A DNA stretch of 64,000 nt from a virus, in the IMG/VR virus record IMGVR_UViG_3300032245_001746, positions 248,001 to 312,000 of that record, one strand, 5' to 3'. The position numbers and the translations under genes are program-made. Shown in pieces: positions 17,318-24,025 of the stretch. The notes beneath the pieces are model-generated. The model saw only the letters and a program-made list of their open reading frames with translations. It was not told the DNA's origin and did no database searches. The stretch's first letter is position 1, and every line of letters begins with the position of its first letter.

Positions 17318-17629
17318 CTAAGTGGTATCCCAATTTTCTTTCCAGAAAAGTGGCCAGGATTCTTCTGAATACCACGCTTCCCCCCACGATGGAGAGTCGT
17401 TTTCGTTGACTTCTTTCACTTTATCAGGATATTTTTCACATGCCTGATCAAATGAAATTGATGTTTCATAAACGGCATCGTGCCATTTCATGGTTTGATG
17501 ATCGATTTTGTTTCCAGGCAGAACCTTAGAACCGTTCGGAAAATAATATCCTCCCGGCTTGACTTCTGTCATTGCATCAGTCAATTCCTTTTCAGGATAA
17601 CTACCTTGAGGCACAAGCAGAATTTTCAT
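17318..17629 (-). CDS. hypothetical protein
   Basis: 103 residues (MKILLVPQGSYPEKEL), Trp-rich C-terminus (SWGEAWYSEESWPLFWKENW). AAGGAATACACA precedes the ATG. Promoter 17660. Confidence 0.7.
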   Translation of the reverse strand: MKILLVPQGSYPEKELTDAMTEVKPGGYYFPNGSKVLPGNKIDHQTMKWHDAVYETSISFDQACEKYPDKVKEVNENDSPSWGEAWYSEESWPLFWKENWDTT

Positions 17630-17675
17630 TGTGTATTCCTTGTGAAGTGATAAATCTCAATTGTACAATCAAACT

Positions 17676-17840
17676 TCATCGATCGGACTGATCTGGACCG
17701 TTTCCATATGGACCAACATATTTTGTTGATTCTGGTTTAGAAACGGGATCTGTCAAAGCTACACCGTTGCCGTATGGACCAACGTAATCAGATTTTTTCT
17801 TTTCGTCAACCTGAACGTCGATTTTAATTGTGATTGTCAT
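17676..17840 (-). CDS. small repeat-containing protein
   Basis: 54 residues from MTITIKIDVQVDEK. It contains YVGPYGNG twice (about residues 20 and 43), separated by a Pro/Ser linker. GAGAACAATC lies upstream. Promoter 17873. Confidence 0.65.
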   Translation of the reverse strand: MTITIKIDVQVDEKKKSDYVGPYGNGVALTDPVSKPESTKYVGPYGNGPDQSDR

Positions 17841-17906
17841 GATTGTTCTCTTTGAGATTGTGATATCACTACATTGTACAATCAAACTTCATTGATTAAG
17901 TACGAC

Positions 17907-17940
17907 AAAAAATGCATGGATTTATTTCCATGCATTTTTT
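17907..17940 (-). terminator. intrinsic terminator
   Basis: AAAAATGCATGGA pairs with TCCATGCATTTTT and a T-run follows. It ends the transcript started at promoter 18151. Confidence 0.8.
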
Positions 17941-18150
17941 GTTTTTCAATATAGGAGAAGAAATCAGATTTCAGGGGGAGCACGATTATTAATCATGGAT
18001 GTGTCCAATATTGGATCGGGCTGCGGCGAATATTAGAGATGAAAAGAAAGAAATTTATGTTTTAGGTCATGTCCTCATGGTAGTTTCTCCTTGACTAGTG
18101 GTTTTTGTTTTAGTTAAGTTTAACTTTTCTAACGTTCGTTGCATCGCAAC
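17941..18150 (-). ncRNA. orphan transcript with minimal ORF
   Basis: About 210 bp between promoter and terminator without a normal gene. AAGGAGAAACTACC is followed by ATGAGGACATGA, that is Met-Arg-Thr-stop, overlapping ATGACCTAA. The 5' end has small hairpins (GTTGC/GCAAC, AGTTAA/TTAACT). It may be an RNA regulator, a translation-stalling leader or a decayed gene. Confidence 0.4.
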
Positions 18151-18183
18151 ATTGTACAATCAAACTTCATTGATTAAGTACAT

Positions 18184-18216
18184 AAAAAAACAGAGATAAA
18201 TTAATATCTCTGTTTT
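18184..18216 (-). terminator. intrinsic terminator of class B copy 2
   Basis: AAACAGAGATA pairs with TATCTCTGTTT, followed by a T-run, directly 3' of the RNA. Confidence 0.8.
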
Positions 18217-18297
18217 ACAACACGACTACGTATGGAACATTTATGTCAGCTTATTTGCTGGTATTGTTTTTGGGTCCAATCGAGTCGGGTGTTGTAT
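18217..18297 (-). ncRNA. 81-nt structured RNA, class B copy 2
   Basis: Same length and outer pairing as 14645-14725. The internal hairpin is CAGCAAATAAGCTG instead of CAGCTTTAAGCTG: the stem is kept and the loop changed. It has its own promoter (18304) and terminator. Confidence 0.7.
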
Positions 18298-18318
18298 CAA
18301 TGGATTGTACAATCAAAC

Positions 18319-18495
18319 TCACTTCGTGAAGCTCAAAAGTGAAGCTACAAATCCAACAAAACACCACAAAATCAACCAAATATGAGCCAATTTGATTGAA
18401 ATTGGCAGTTTTTCTTTTTCTACCCAATGACCAATTGAGATGAAAATCACGAGAGAAGTCACCAACATTGCAAAAATAGCTTGGAATGTTGTCAT
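18319..18495 (-). CDS. two-helix membrane protein
   Basis: 58 residues from MTTFQAIFAMLVTSL; GGAAACAAAC precedes the ATG. Transmembrane segments at about 5-21 and 36-55 are joined by a charged loop. Confidence 0.65.
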   Translation of the reverse strand: MTTFQAIFAMLVTSLVIFISIGHWVEKEKLPISIKLAHIWLILWCFVGFVASLLSFTK

Positions 18496-18570
18496 GTTTG
18501 TTTCCTTGTTTGATTTTTGATTCACTTCGATATCGGTTCATTGTACAATCAAACTTTTTATTGTTTTAAC

Positions 18571-18601
18571 AAAAAAAACAGGGATATTTCTATCCCTGTT
18601 T
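18571..18601 (-). terminator. intrinsic terminator of the first AT-hook gene
   Basis: AAACAGGGATA pairs with TATCCCTGTTT and T8 follows. Confidence 0.8.
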
Positions 18602-18626
18602 AATCGATTCTCTGAGATTTCTCAGA

Positions 18627-19037
18627 TTATGCAGCTTCTGCCGTTGTCGTCGGTTCCAGAACAACAGTTTCGACGGTTTCTTCTGCCGTTTCCGTTGTTT
18701 CGAGGACAACAGTTTCAGTTTCTTCGTCCGTTGGCAGTTCGACGTTCAGGTGTTCGCAGATCAGTTCGAGCATATCTGCGTTCTTGTCCGTCTTCGCGTC
18801 AACAATCGTGTCGATCAGAGAGGTAACAATTGTTCCCTTGAGGAACTGGAGAAGATAGTAACAGGCGAGTTCTGCGTCAGAACCCTGTTCCAGTGTCGCC
18901 ATGAACTTGGCAAATACTTTTGCCATTGTCTTGTCGATTGTGCCGCCCTGTGAGTTCTTATTCTTAGAACCCTTCGGGCGTCCACGTCCACGCTTAGGAG
19001 CTTCGACGTTTACAGTTGTTTCGGCTGAATTTCCCAC
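18627..19037 (-). CDS. AT-hook DNA-binding protein 1
   Basis: 136 residues. The start is GTG, supported by GAAAGGG 8 bp upstream and by the same arrangement in its relative at 33569. KRGRGRPKGSKNKN (residues 15-28) is an AT-hook that would bind AT-rich minor groove. A helical domain (about 35-105) and a Thr/Glu-rich tail follow. The codons are markedly more GC-rich than those of its neighbours. The gene probably acts as a nucleoid or regulatory protein on this AT-rich genome. Confidence 0.75.
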   Translation of the reverse strand: MGNSAETTVNVEAPKRGRGRPKGSKNKNSQGGTIDKTMAKVFAKFMATLEQGSDAELACYYLLQFLKGTIVTSLIDTIVDAKTDKNADMLELICEHLNVELPTDEETETVVLETTETAEETVETVVLEPTTTAEAA

Positions 19038-19068
19038 GGCAGTAACCCTTTCAGAATTGTTTTTGACT

Positions 19069-19088
19069 TGTCAACACCGTTGTTGACA
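19069..19088 (-). promoter_or_regulatory. operator-like palindrome in AT-hook leader
   Basis: TGTCAACAACGGTGTTGACA: 8-bp perfect arms around ACGG, placed just downstream of promoter 19096. An identical copy is at 34043-34062, before the other AT-hook gene. Its position over the start of transcription suits a repressor site. Confidence 0.6.
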
Positions 19089-19112
19089 TCGTCATATTGT
19101 ACAATCAAACTT

Positions 19113-19190
19113 CAAAGCCCTTCTCAACTTAGAGAAGGAAGTTTGACCTGACTCTTCCGAGTCATCTTTGAGTCATCCTTATGAGGAATC
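19113..19190 (-). ncRNA. double-hairpin RNA, class C copy 1
   Basis: Transcribed from promoter 19191 toward the AT-hook promoter. Two hairpins: GACTC-GGAA-GAGTC and CCTTCTC-TAAGTT-GAGAAGG. A 13-codon frame exists here but is not kept in the copy at 34087, whereas both stems are. Confidence 0.55.
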
Positions 19191-19223
19191 ATTGTACAAT
19201 CAAACTTAATTGATTTAAGGAAT

Positions 19224-19254
19224 AAAAAAAGCAGAGATGTATTATCTCTGCTTT
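19224..19254 (-). terminator. intrinsic terminator after tRNA-Arg
   Basis: AAAGCAGAGAT pairs with ATCTCTGCTTT, with a T-run. Confidence 0.75.
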
Positions 19255-19262
19255 ATAATAAA

Positions 19263-19336
19263 TGTCCCCATCAGGGATCGAACCTGAAACCTACTGCTTA
19301 GAAGGCAGTTGCTCTATCCAATTGAGCTACGAGGAC
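19263..19336 (-). tRNA. tRNA-Arg (UCU)
   Basis: A 74-nt cloverleaf: acceptor GTCCTCG/TGGGGAC with G-U pairs, D arm GTAGCTCAATTGGA, anticodon loop CTTCTAA (UCU), T arm CAGGTTCGATCCCTG. CCA is not encoded. AGA is a rare codon in many enterobacteria, so the phage may be compensating. Confidence 0.94.
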
Positions 19337-19337
19337 A

Positions 19338-19486
19338 AAAGAAACAGACCGATTCAGCATTTCACTATCAATCAGGTGATACGCCCTTACTGGAACTGAT
19401 ATCCAATATTGAATATCAAAAGACGTTTTAAAGTGAAATTTTTTATTAATCCAGTTTATCAGAATTGCTCAGTCTGTTTCTAACTT
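19338..19486 (-). ncRNA. structured 5' leader of tRNA-Arg
   Basis: About 150 nt between promoter 19490 and the tRNA with no ORF. Outer arms AGAAACAGAC/GTCTGTTTCT (19340-19349 and 19472-19481) enclose TTTCACT/AGTGAAA and a TGATAT/ATATCA hairpin. This is much longer than a tRNA leader needs to be, so a separate RNA released by tRNA processing is likely. Confidence 0.55.
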
Positions 19487-19503
19487 CAAATTGTACAATC
19501 AAA

Positions 19504-19752
19504 CTATGCTGCGAGTCCAATTCGTTGATTCAATGAATTGAAGACACTTTCAACAAGTTGCTGTCCTGGAATCGGAAGATATTGCAACGTGAGAAGTCCA
19601 TCGGTTTCAAGATCAAAAACAGACCCTACGTCTTCCATTTTGAATTCATAGGATTTCTGATTTGTGCATCTGACATAAAGTTCAACTCCTTTTTCAAAGG
19701 AAAGAAGTTTTGAACTTGTAGAATCATTTGTCAACAGAACGAAAAAAAACAT
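19504..19752 (-). CDS. small hypothetical protein
   Basis: 82 residues (MFFFVLLTNDSTSSKLL), predicted beta-rich, no motif. GGAAACAAAC before the ATG. Promoter 19790. Confidence 0.7.
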   Translation of the reverse strand: MFFFVLLTNDSTSSKLLSFEKGVELYVRCTNQKSYEFKMEDVGSVFDLETDGLLTLQYLPIPGQQLVESVFNSLNQRIGLAA

Positions 19753-19805
19753 GTTTGTTTCCTTGTGTTGTTTGAACCGACATCAACACATTGTACAATC
19801 AAACA

Positions 19806-20153
19806 TCACCAGCCGAATTCGATTTTTGACCGAACTTCATCAGACAATCCAGCTACAAAAACGGTCAAAGAAAAATCTTTGATCAATTTTCTGTAAACTT
19901 TGACACAATCAACAAAAGTTTTACAATCAATGTGAAAATCACGGAAATTGTCATTGTAGCCAAAAACATAGAATTCTGTTTTTGGTTTTGGTCTGGATTC
20001 GACACAGCCGCATTTTTCGCCATCAACACACAATGCGTCCAAAAATCCTTTTTTTGCACGCCGATGTGCTTGCCACCATAGTGGACTTTTGTACTTTGGT
20101 GAAAAAACATCACCACAACTTTCACAAACAACATTGTACAGTGGAAGGTTCAT
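19806..20153 (-). CDS. zinc-finger-like hypothetical protein
   Basis: 115 residues from MNLPLYNVVCESCGDVF, with AAGGAGAACACTG upstream. CESC (10-13) with CVDGEKCGC (about 44-52) could bind zinc. The C-terminus looks alpha/beta. Promoter 20178. Confidence 0.7.
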   Translation of the reverse strand: MNLPLYNVVCESCGDVFSPKYKSPLWWQAHRRAKKGFLDALCVDGEKCGCVESRPKPKTEFYVFGYNDNFRDFHIDCKTFVDCVKVYRKLIKDFSLTVFVAGLSDEVRSKIEFGW

Positions 20154-20210
20154 CAGTGTTCTCCTTGATGACGAATCATTGTACAATCAAACTTTTTTGA
20201 TTTAATCAAT

Positions 20211-20233
20211 AAAAAAGGAGGGTTTCCCCTCCT
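20211..20233 (-). terminator. intrinsic terminator
   Basis: AGGAGGG-GAAA-CCCTCCT then T6, with a GNRA loop, after the 34-codon gene. Confidence 0.85.
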
Positions 20234-20262
20234 AGTAGTTTTAAATTGTAGAACGCTGTTTG

Positions 20263-20367
20263 CTAGAGTCCGAATTGATCCAGCAATTCTTCCAGACGAC
20301 GCAATTCTCGTCGGTTCAAGCGATATCCAACAGACTTCAATCCGATAAGTCGGTCGAGTTCTTCCAT
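20263..20367 (-). CDS. 34-residue helical micropeptide
   Basis: MEELDRLIGLKSVGYRLNRR... ends LLDQFGL. It is an amphipathic helical peptide, the only frame between promoter 20413 and its terminator. The ribosome-binding site (TGGAAAAAAG) is moderate. Confidence 0.6.
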   Translation of the reverse strand: MEELDRLIGLKSVGYRLNRRELRRLEELLDQFGL

Positions 20368-20421
20368 TTTTCTTTTTTCCAGAAGGGAGTGAAACAAATT
20401 GAACAACGTCACATTGTACAA

Positions 20422-20589
20422 TCAAACTTCTTCAGTTGAAACAACTGTAAATGAGTTGTCAACATATTGATTGTCTGAATTGTCTGGAATTTCAATGTCT
20501 TCAATGAGATCTTCTACAGTCTCACCGTCCTGGACAGTCAATTCGGTTTCAAATTTCACCGAATATGTGACACGAATTTTCTTTGGCAT
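20422..20589 (-). CDS. small acidic hypothetical protein
   Basis: 55 residues from MPKKIRVTYSVKFETEL; AGGAAAACAAA upstream. A beta-strand pair is followed by acidic DGETVEDLIEDIEIPD. Confidence 0.65.
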   Translation of the reverse strand: MPKKIRVTYSVKFETELTVQDGETVEDLIEDIEIPDNSDNQYVDNSFTVVSTEEV

Positions 20590-20639
20590 TTTTGTTTTCC
20601 TGAGATTCACTAGATCAGAGATATGAGTACATTGTACAA

Positions 20640-20909
20640 TCAAAAACCAGAAAACGCATCGTAGTATTTACTGAATGGTTGAGTTGTAGCAATTTCTTCA
20701 AGATTTTCGTTGGAAATCCAGCGAGAAAACGTTGAGTCGATATCGGTTGTGAATCTGATTAAACTGCGATCTTCATCGCGATAAATCAAAACTCCCACAT
20801 GATTTAACAAAGTTTCCTGATCTTCCACTTCTTCTTTTTTCATATTGTCATCAAAATCAAAAACTGGTGCTTTTTTGATTTTGACATAAACAACATTATT
20901 TTTTGGCAT
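20640..20909 (-). CDS. hypothetical protein with structured leader
   Basis: 89 residues (MPKNNVVYVKIKKAPVF), charged, no family. It is preceded by a long structured leader from promoter 21018. Confidence 0.7.
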   Translation of the reverse strand: MPKNNVVYVKIKKAPVFDFDDNMKKEEVEDQETLLNHVGVLIYRDEDRSLIRFTTDIDSTFSRWISNENLEEIATTQPFSKYYDAFSGF

Positions 20910-20920
20910 GAAAGATCTCC

Positions 20921-21002
20921 GATAAGTAGAGATAGATATTAAGACACAAAGCCCGCATTTTGTTTTGTTATTAGGTACATTACATGTGTCTTAACACTTA
21001 TC
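20921..21002 (-). promoter_or_regulatory. nested-helix leader, riboswitch-like
   Basis: On the minus strand GATAAGT pairs with ACTTATC (21002-20996 with 20927-20921), and inside it TTAAGACACA pairs with TGTGTCTTAA (10 bp perfect), leaving a 36-nt loop containing CAAAATGCGGGC. The closing strand lies 11 bp before the ATG and next to GGAGAT, so folding could mask the ribosome-binding site. Confidence 0.55.
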
Positions 21003-21052
21003 CCTCGATATGAGTACATTGTACAATCAAACTTTATTGATTAAGTATAAAT

Positions 21053-21088
21053 AAAAAACGTGAATCGTCTGGTAACGATTCACGTTTT
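21053..21088 (-). terminator. intrinsic terminator
   Basis: AAAACGTGAATCG pairs with CGATTCACGTTTT, followed by a T-run, after the membrane-peptide gene and its 3' stem. Confidence 0.8.
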
Positions 21089-21119
21089 AATTTTAATTTT
21101 ATTTAAAAATCTGAATACG

Positions 21120-21204
21120 CTCACATAATTCATTTTTGGTTGATTAGTCCAAAAATTGCTTTAGGAAGTCCAACCCTACTTAGACTCCTGCTAAATTATG
21201 TGAG
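21120..21204 (-). ncRNA. 3' structured element of the 55-residue membrane gene
   Basis: CTCACATAATT and AATTATGTGAG (11 bp) close an 85-nt domain that starts over the last codons and stop of the gene. It contains TTTTTGG/CCAAAAA and GGAGTC/GACTTCC-type stems. The paralogous gene at 39014 has the same arrangement with different bases. Confidence 0.55.
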
Positions 21205-21363
21205 CCACCTGGGCAGTGATATAGAACACCAACGGTACTTGGCGAATTCCCGTTGGGTCTTGCTGTATTTTTCAACAGCTTCTTGAGATTCAAAATTAAG
21301 AAAGGGTTTTTCTTCAATGAATCCTACAACCACTGCCAGGATGATGAAAACCATCCTGAACAT
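21196..21363 (-). CDS. small membrane protein, family with 39014-39184
   Basis: 55 residues: MFRMVFIILAVVVGF then IEEKPF, AVEKYSKTQREFAKYRW and PRWLT. One transmembrane helix plus a basic amphipathic tail. The pattern EKPxF...(A)xEKYSxxQRxFAxxRWxxxSxxxWL is shared with the gene at 39014. Confidence 0.7.
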   Translation of the reverse strand: MFRMVFIILAVVVGFIEEKPFLNFESQEAVEKYSKTQREFAKYRWCSISLPRWLT

Positions 21364-21406
21364 TTCTTTTTCTCCTTGATTGAGATATCAGAGAATTGTA
21401 CAATCA
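21359..21406 (-). repeat. duplicated promoter-leader (with 21622-21668)
   Basis: The sequence from the promoter element through ATATC, GGAGAAAAAGAAATG is repeated at 21622-21668. Two consecutive genes therefore share the same initial transcript and ribosome-binding site. Confidence 0.6.
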
Positions 21407-21625
21407 ATCTTCGATAACGCCCGTACTGAATGTGTAAACGTTATCGGCATCTTCGTCATTGTAGATCTCAAATTCATTTTCAAGAGATTCAATCTCTTCA
21501 GTATTCAACGGACGTTGAAATTGATTTTCAGCCAATTCTTTCAAGCGAATTTTTGCTTCATCCCAAGATGAAACCGCTGTACAAGCACCCAATGAATTGT
21601 TGTGAATTACACAAACAAACAACAT
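21404..21625 (-). CDS. small hypothetical protein
   Basis: 73 residues (MLFVCVIHNNSLGACTAVSS), helix-rich centre, acidic end YNDEDADNVYTF. Promoter 21657. Confidence 0.7.
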   Translation of the reverse strand: MLFVCVIHNNSLGACTAVSSWDEAKIRLKELAENQFQRPLNTEEIESLENEFEIYNDEDADNVYTFSTGVIED

Positions 21626-21671
21626 TTCTTTTTCTCCTTGATTGAGATATCAGAGAATTGTACAATCAAAC

Positions 21672-21935
21672 TCAGAGTTCTTCCAATCCAAGACAATCAA
21701 CAAAAGCCTTGACCAAATCACCATGAACACCACAATGAAGAACCTTGCCATCTGGATTGGTAAGATCAAATCCGTCACCATCGAGACATGGAAGAATGGA
21801 AAGAACGTGATTTTCCTGTCGATCGTAAATCCGAACAACATTGTTCTGAGGAATAACCTCAGTTGCGATATCAAATCGCTCATTAGAATCAGCAGCAGAT
21901 TCCAGACGGTCCTGAACAGAATTGGAATTACACAT
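21672..21935 (-). CDS. small hypothetical protein
   Basis: 87 residues from MCNSNSVQDRLES; AAAGGAACAAAAAA upstream. It contains GDGFDLTNPDGKVL, a beta-hairpin shared in style with neighbouring small proteins (FxxxxPDGxxI). Promoter 21978. Confidence 0.65.
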   Translation of the reverse strand: MCNSNSVQDRLESAADSNERFDIATEVIPQNNVVRIYDRQENHVLSILPCLDGDGFDLTNPDGKVLHCGVHGDLVKAFVDCLGLEEL

Positions 21936-21986
21936 TTTTTTGTTCCTTTGAGTTGTGTGTTGTTCCGATATCGGAAGATTGTACAA

Positions 21987-22256
21987 TCAAACTTCTTCAA
22001 GTGGCATTTCTCGTCCATATTGTTTAACATAATTAAACATATGAACATTAAAAATCATAGATGGATCAAATGGTGTTTCATTCCATTTTATGATTTTGTA
22101 GTTTGATCTAACAGGACGATAAATACCAAGATCAATCCAACGTGATGTATCTCGATTTTCGATATTTGCTGAAATCCAATTTCCAACCACAACTCCATCC
22201 ACCGCTACGAAAAAGCAATTTGGATTTATTGTGCTTTCAAGATATTGAATTTTCAT
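21987..22256 (-). CDS. hypothetical protein
   Basis: 89 residues from MKIQYLESTINPNCFF. The ATG overlaps the end of the upstream gene by 20 bp, so the two are coupled. The central VAVDGVVVGNWISANIEN suggests a beta-rich fold. Confidence 0.65.
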   Translation of the reverse strand: MKIQYLESTINPNCFFVAVDGVVVGNWISANIENRDTSRWIDLGIYRPVRSNYKIIKWNETPFDPSMIFNVHMFNYVKQYGREMPLEEV

Positions 22257-22491
22257 TTCGTCTCGGTAATAGAGTTTCTGCCACTGGCATTGAAACAGAA
22301 TCAATTCCTTCGCCCAATGTTCCAATAGTAAACAATTTGATTCCAGTTGGAGACATTACATCCCAATCACGACGATTGTCTGAGTTTTTCAGACAAATCA
22401 GCCCGCTGCGTTTTTCAAAACGCCGAATTGAATCTGGTTTTTGTATTGGTTTTTTCCCGGAAAATTTAGATAGCAAGTAAGTTCGGATCAT
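22237..22491 (-). CDS. hypothetical protein
   Basis: 84 residues from MIRTYLLSKFSGKKP, GGAGAGACA upstream. Contains WDVMSPTGIKLFTIGTLGEG, again the two-strand motif with a turn. Promoter 22523. Confidence 0.65.
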   Translation of the reverse strand: MIRTYLLSKFSGKKPIQKPDSIRRFEKRSGLICLKNSDNRRDWDVMSPTGIKLFTIGTLGEGIDSVSMPVAETLLPRRNENSIS

Positions 22492-22541
22492 TGTCTCTCC
22501 AGTGTTGTTCCGATATCGAAGGATTGTACAATCAAACTTTA

Positions 22542-22730
22542 TCAATTGATTTTGAAGAACGCAATACGATACGTTTCAATCAAAATCAAAGATACAAATC
22601 CAGAAAGCACAACCATTGAAAGAGATTTAAAGTTGACTTCTGGATTCATTACCATGTTGTTAAAGAAAACTACAATCATGCCAATGAAAAAACTCATCAG
22701 AATTTGAAGAAATCGCAAAAATCGACTCAT
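22542..22730 (-). CDS. two-helix membrane protein
   Basis: 62 residues (MSRFLRFLQILMSFFIGMIV) with transmembrane segments at about 7-25 and 37-55. AGGAACATAAA before the ATG. Promoter 22758. Confidence 0.65.
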   Translation of the reverse strand: MSRFLRFLQILMSFFIGMIVVFFNNMVMNPEVNFKSLSMVVLSGFVSLILIETYRIAFFKIN

Positions 22731-22766
22731 GATTTTTTATGTTCCTGCATTGAAGGAATTGTACAA

Positions 22767-23105
22767 TCAAACTTCCCAAGAGCACTCTGTTTCATGAAAT
22801 TGATTCAGGCATTCTCTTGAACAAAAAGATGGATCATCAGCAAATTCTGATTTAATCCTACCATCAAGAATATGTTTTCCACAAATATGACAACAAAACA
22901 TTTCTTTCAAATGATCAAGAATTGCTTGTTCAAGATTAGCAAAATGAGAAATCAGATTGCAAGTTTCAATTCCGCCACCAGAAAAGCAACTGGAAGCTAT
23001 TTCTTCAGCTTGTTTTTCAAGAGTATTGTGTCTTTTTACTTTTGACAAAGTCAATTGAAATTGTACAAAAGTATCAAGCAAAGCTCTAGCTTGAATATCG
23101 TTCAT
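22767..23105 (-). CDS. helical protein with C-terminal zinc finger
   Basis: 112 residues. The helical N-terminal part (about 1-65) is followed by CCHICGKHIL ... FCSREC, a treble-clef-like Cys4 site. AGGAGAACAAC lies upstream. Promoter 23125. A host-protein or nucleic-acid-binding role is possible. Confidence 0.7.
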   Translation of the reverse strand: MNDIQARALLDTFVQFQLTLSKVKRHNTLEKQAEEIASSCFSGGGIETCNLISHFANLEQAILDHLKEMFCCHICGKHILDGRIKSEFADDPSFCSRECLNQFHETECSWEV

Positions 23106-23144
23106 GTTGTTCTCCTAAGAGGAGATTGTACAATCAAACTTCAA

Positions 23145-23288
23145 TTAACTGAAATCCATTTTCTCCAACCAATCAATGAAAACAACCAGAGCCAAGCTGA
23201 AAGCAAGAATGATTGGAAATCCAAGACAAATCAGATAATATGCAAATCCAACCCATACTGTGGAATATGCCAAAAGAGCTTTTTTCAT
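23145..23288 (-). CDS. small membrane peptide
   Basis: 47 residues from MKKALLAYSTVWVGF; GGAGAAAACA upstream. Almost wholly hydrophobic up to the acidic end DWLEKMDFS. Promoter 23308. Confidence 0.6.
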   Translation of the reverse strand: MKKALLAYSTVWVGFAYYLICLGFPIILAFSLALVVFIDWLEKMDFS

Positions 23289-23316
23289 TGTTTTCTCCTG
23301 AAACAGGATTGTACAA

Positions 23317-23691
23317 TCAAACTTCATCAATTGATTTCAAATGATCATTAAATTGTTGCATGAGTGAACGAATGTTCTCTCTTCCAACTGTATTTGCTGA
23401 ATGAACATAGAAATCAAAAGGTTTTGTGATATTTTTAACAATCCAATTGGCAACATCTTTGCCGGTTTTTGAGTTTTCACCAAGATCATGATCAAAAAAG
23501 ATAAGATCATATACATTTGACGAAAGATATGCAATTGCTTCGTCATAATTGCGAGCAATATGAACGTTTCGTCGATTTGCAGCAATGTATCTTCTTTGAT
23601 CTTCATTGAAATTGGGAAGCATTGCCTTTTCGCGATATCGAAAAGAACAAACATAACTAAAATCACGTTCATCATCAATGAAAAGAATCAT
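23317..23691 (-). CDS. cyclic-phosphate-processing receiver-like (cREC) protein
   Basis: 124 residues. MILFIDDERD at the start, DLIFFDHDLGE near residue 65 and FYVHSANTVGRENIRSLM near residue 93 match the cREC domain (PF20274): a receiver fold in which DHDLG replaces the phospho-acceptor region. That family is proposed to act on cyclic phosphate ends in RNA repair or nucleotide signalling. No array promoter lies between it and the gene at 23716. Confidence 0.75.
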   Translation of the reverse strand: MILFIDDERDFSYVCSFRYREKAMLPNFNEDQRRYIAANRRNVHIARNYDEAIAYLSSNVYDLIFFDHDLGENSKTGKDVANWIVKNITKPFDFYVHSANTVGRENIRSLMQQFNDHLKSIDEV

Positions 23692-23715
23692 TGTTAGCTT
23701 CCAAATTTAAGAAGA

Positions 23716-23901
23716 TTAAGTAGAAATTGATTCAATGAATTCTTGTTCGAATTCTTTGAATGACAATTCATGAACAAAAACAATTGTGCCTTTATCGATA
23801 GGCACAATTTCATATTTAGTTTTTATTCTTTGAATCAAATTCACATAATCTTCTTCGTGATCATAAATCGCAACAACGACAACATTGCTTCGAATTAACA
23901 T
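23716..23901 (-). CDS. small hypothetical protein
   Basis: 61 residues (MLIRSNVVVVAIYDHEEDYV), alpha/beta. It lies just downstream of tRNA-Leu and upstream of the cREC gene, probably on the tRNA transcript. Confidence 0.6.
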   Translation of the reverse strand: MLIRSNVVVVAIYDHEEDYVNLIQRIKTKYEIVPIDKGTIVFVHELSFKEFEQEFIESIST

Positions 23902-23920
23902 GGTTTTTATCCAAAAATAA

Positions 23921-24006
23921 TGTCGGAGACGGGAATCGAACCCGTACGCCCCTTCCAGGACCCAGGATTTTAAGTCCTGTGCGTCTGCCTATTTCGCCAC
24001 TCCGAC
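23921..24006 (-). tRNA. tRNA-Leu (UAA)
   Basis: An 86-nt class II tRNA: acceptor GTCGGAG/CTCCGAC, anticodon loop CTTAAAA (UAA), long variable arm GGTCCTGGAAGGGGC region, T arm ACGGGTTCGATTCCCGT. It lies 10 bp downstream of array promoter 24017 and is followed by two protein genes. Confidence 0.94.
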
Positions 24007-24025
24007 GCATTTAATCATTGTACAA

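Noticed and set aside
18629-19086. Overlapping open frames on the plus strand opposite the AT-hook gene
   Set aside because: They arise from the GC-rich codons of the real gene, have no ribosome-binding sites and contain unlikely Arg/Pro/Ser-rich sequence.
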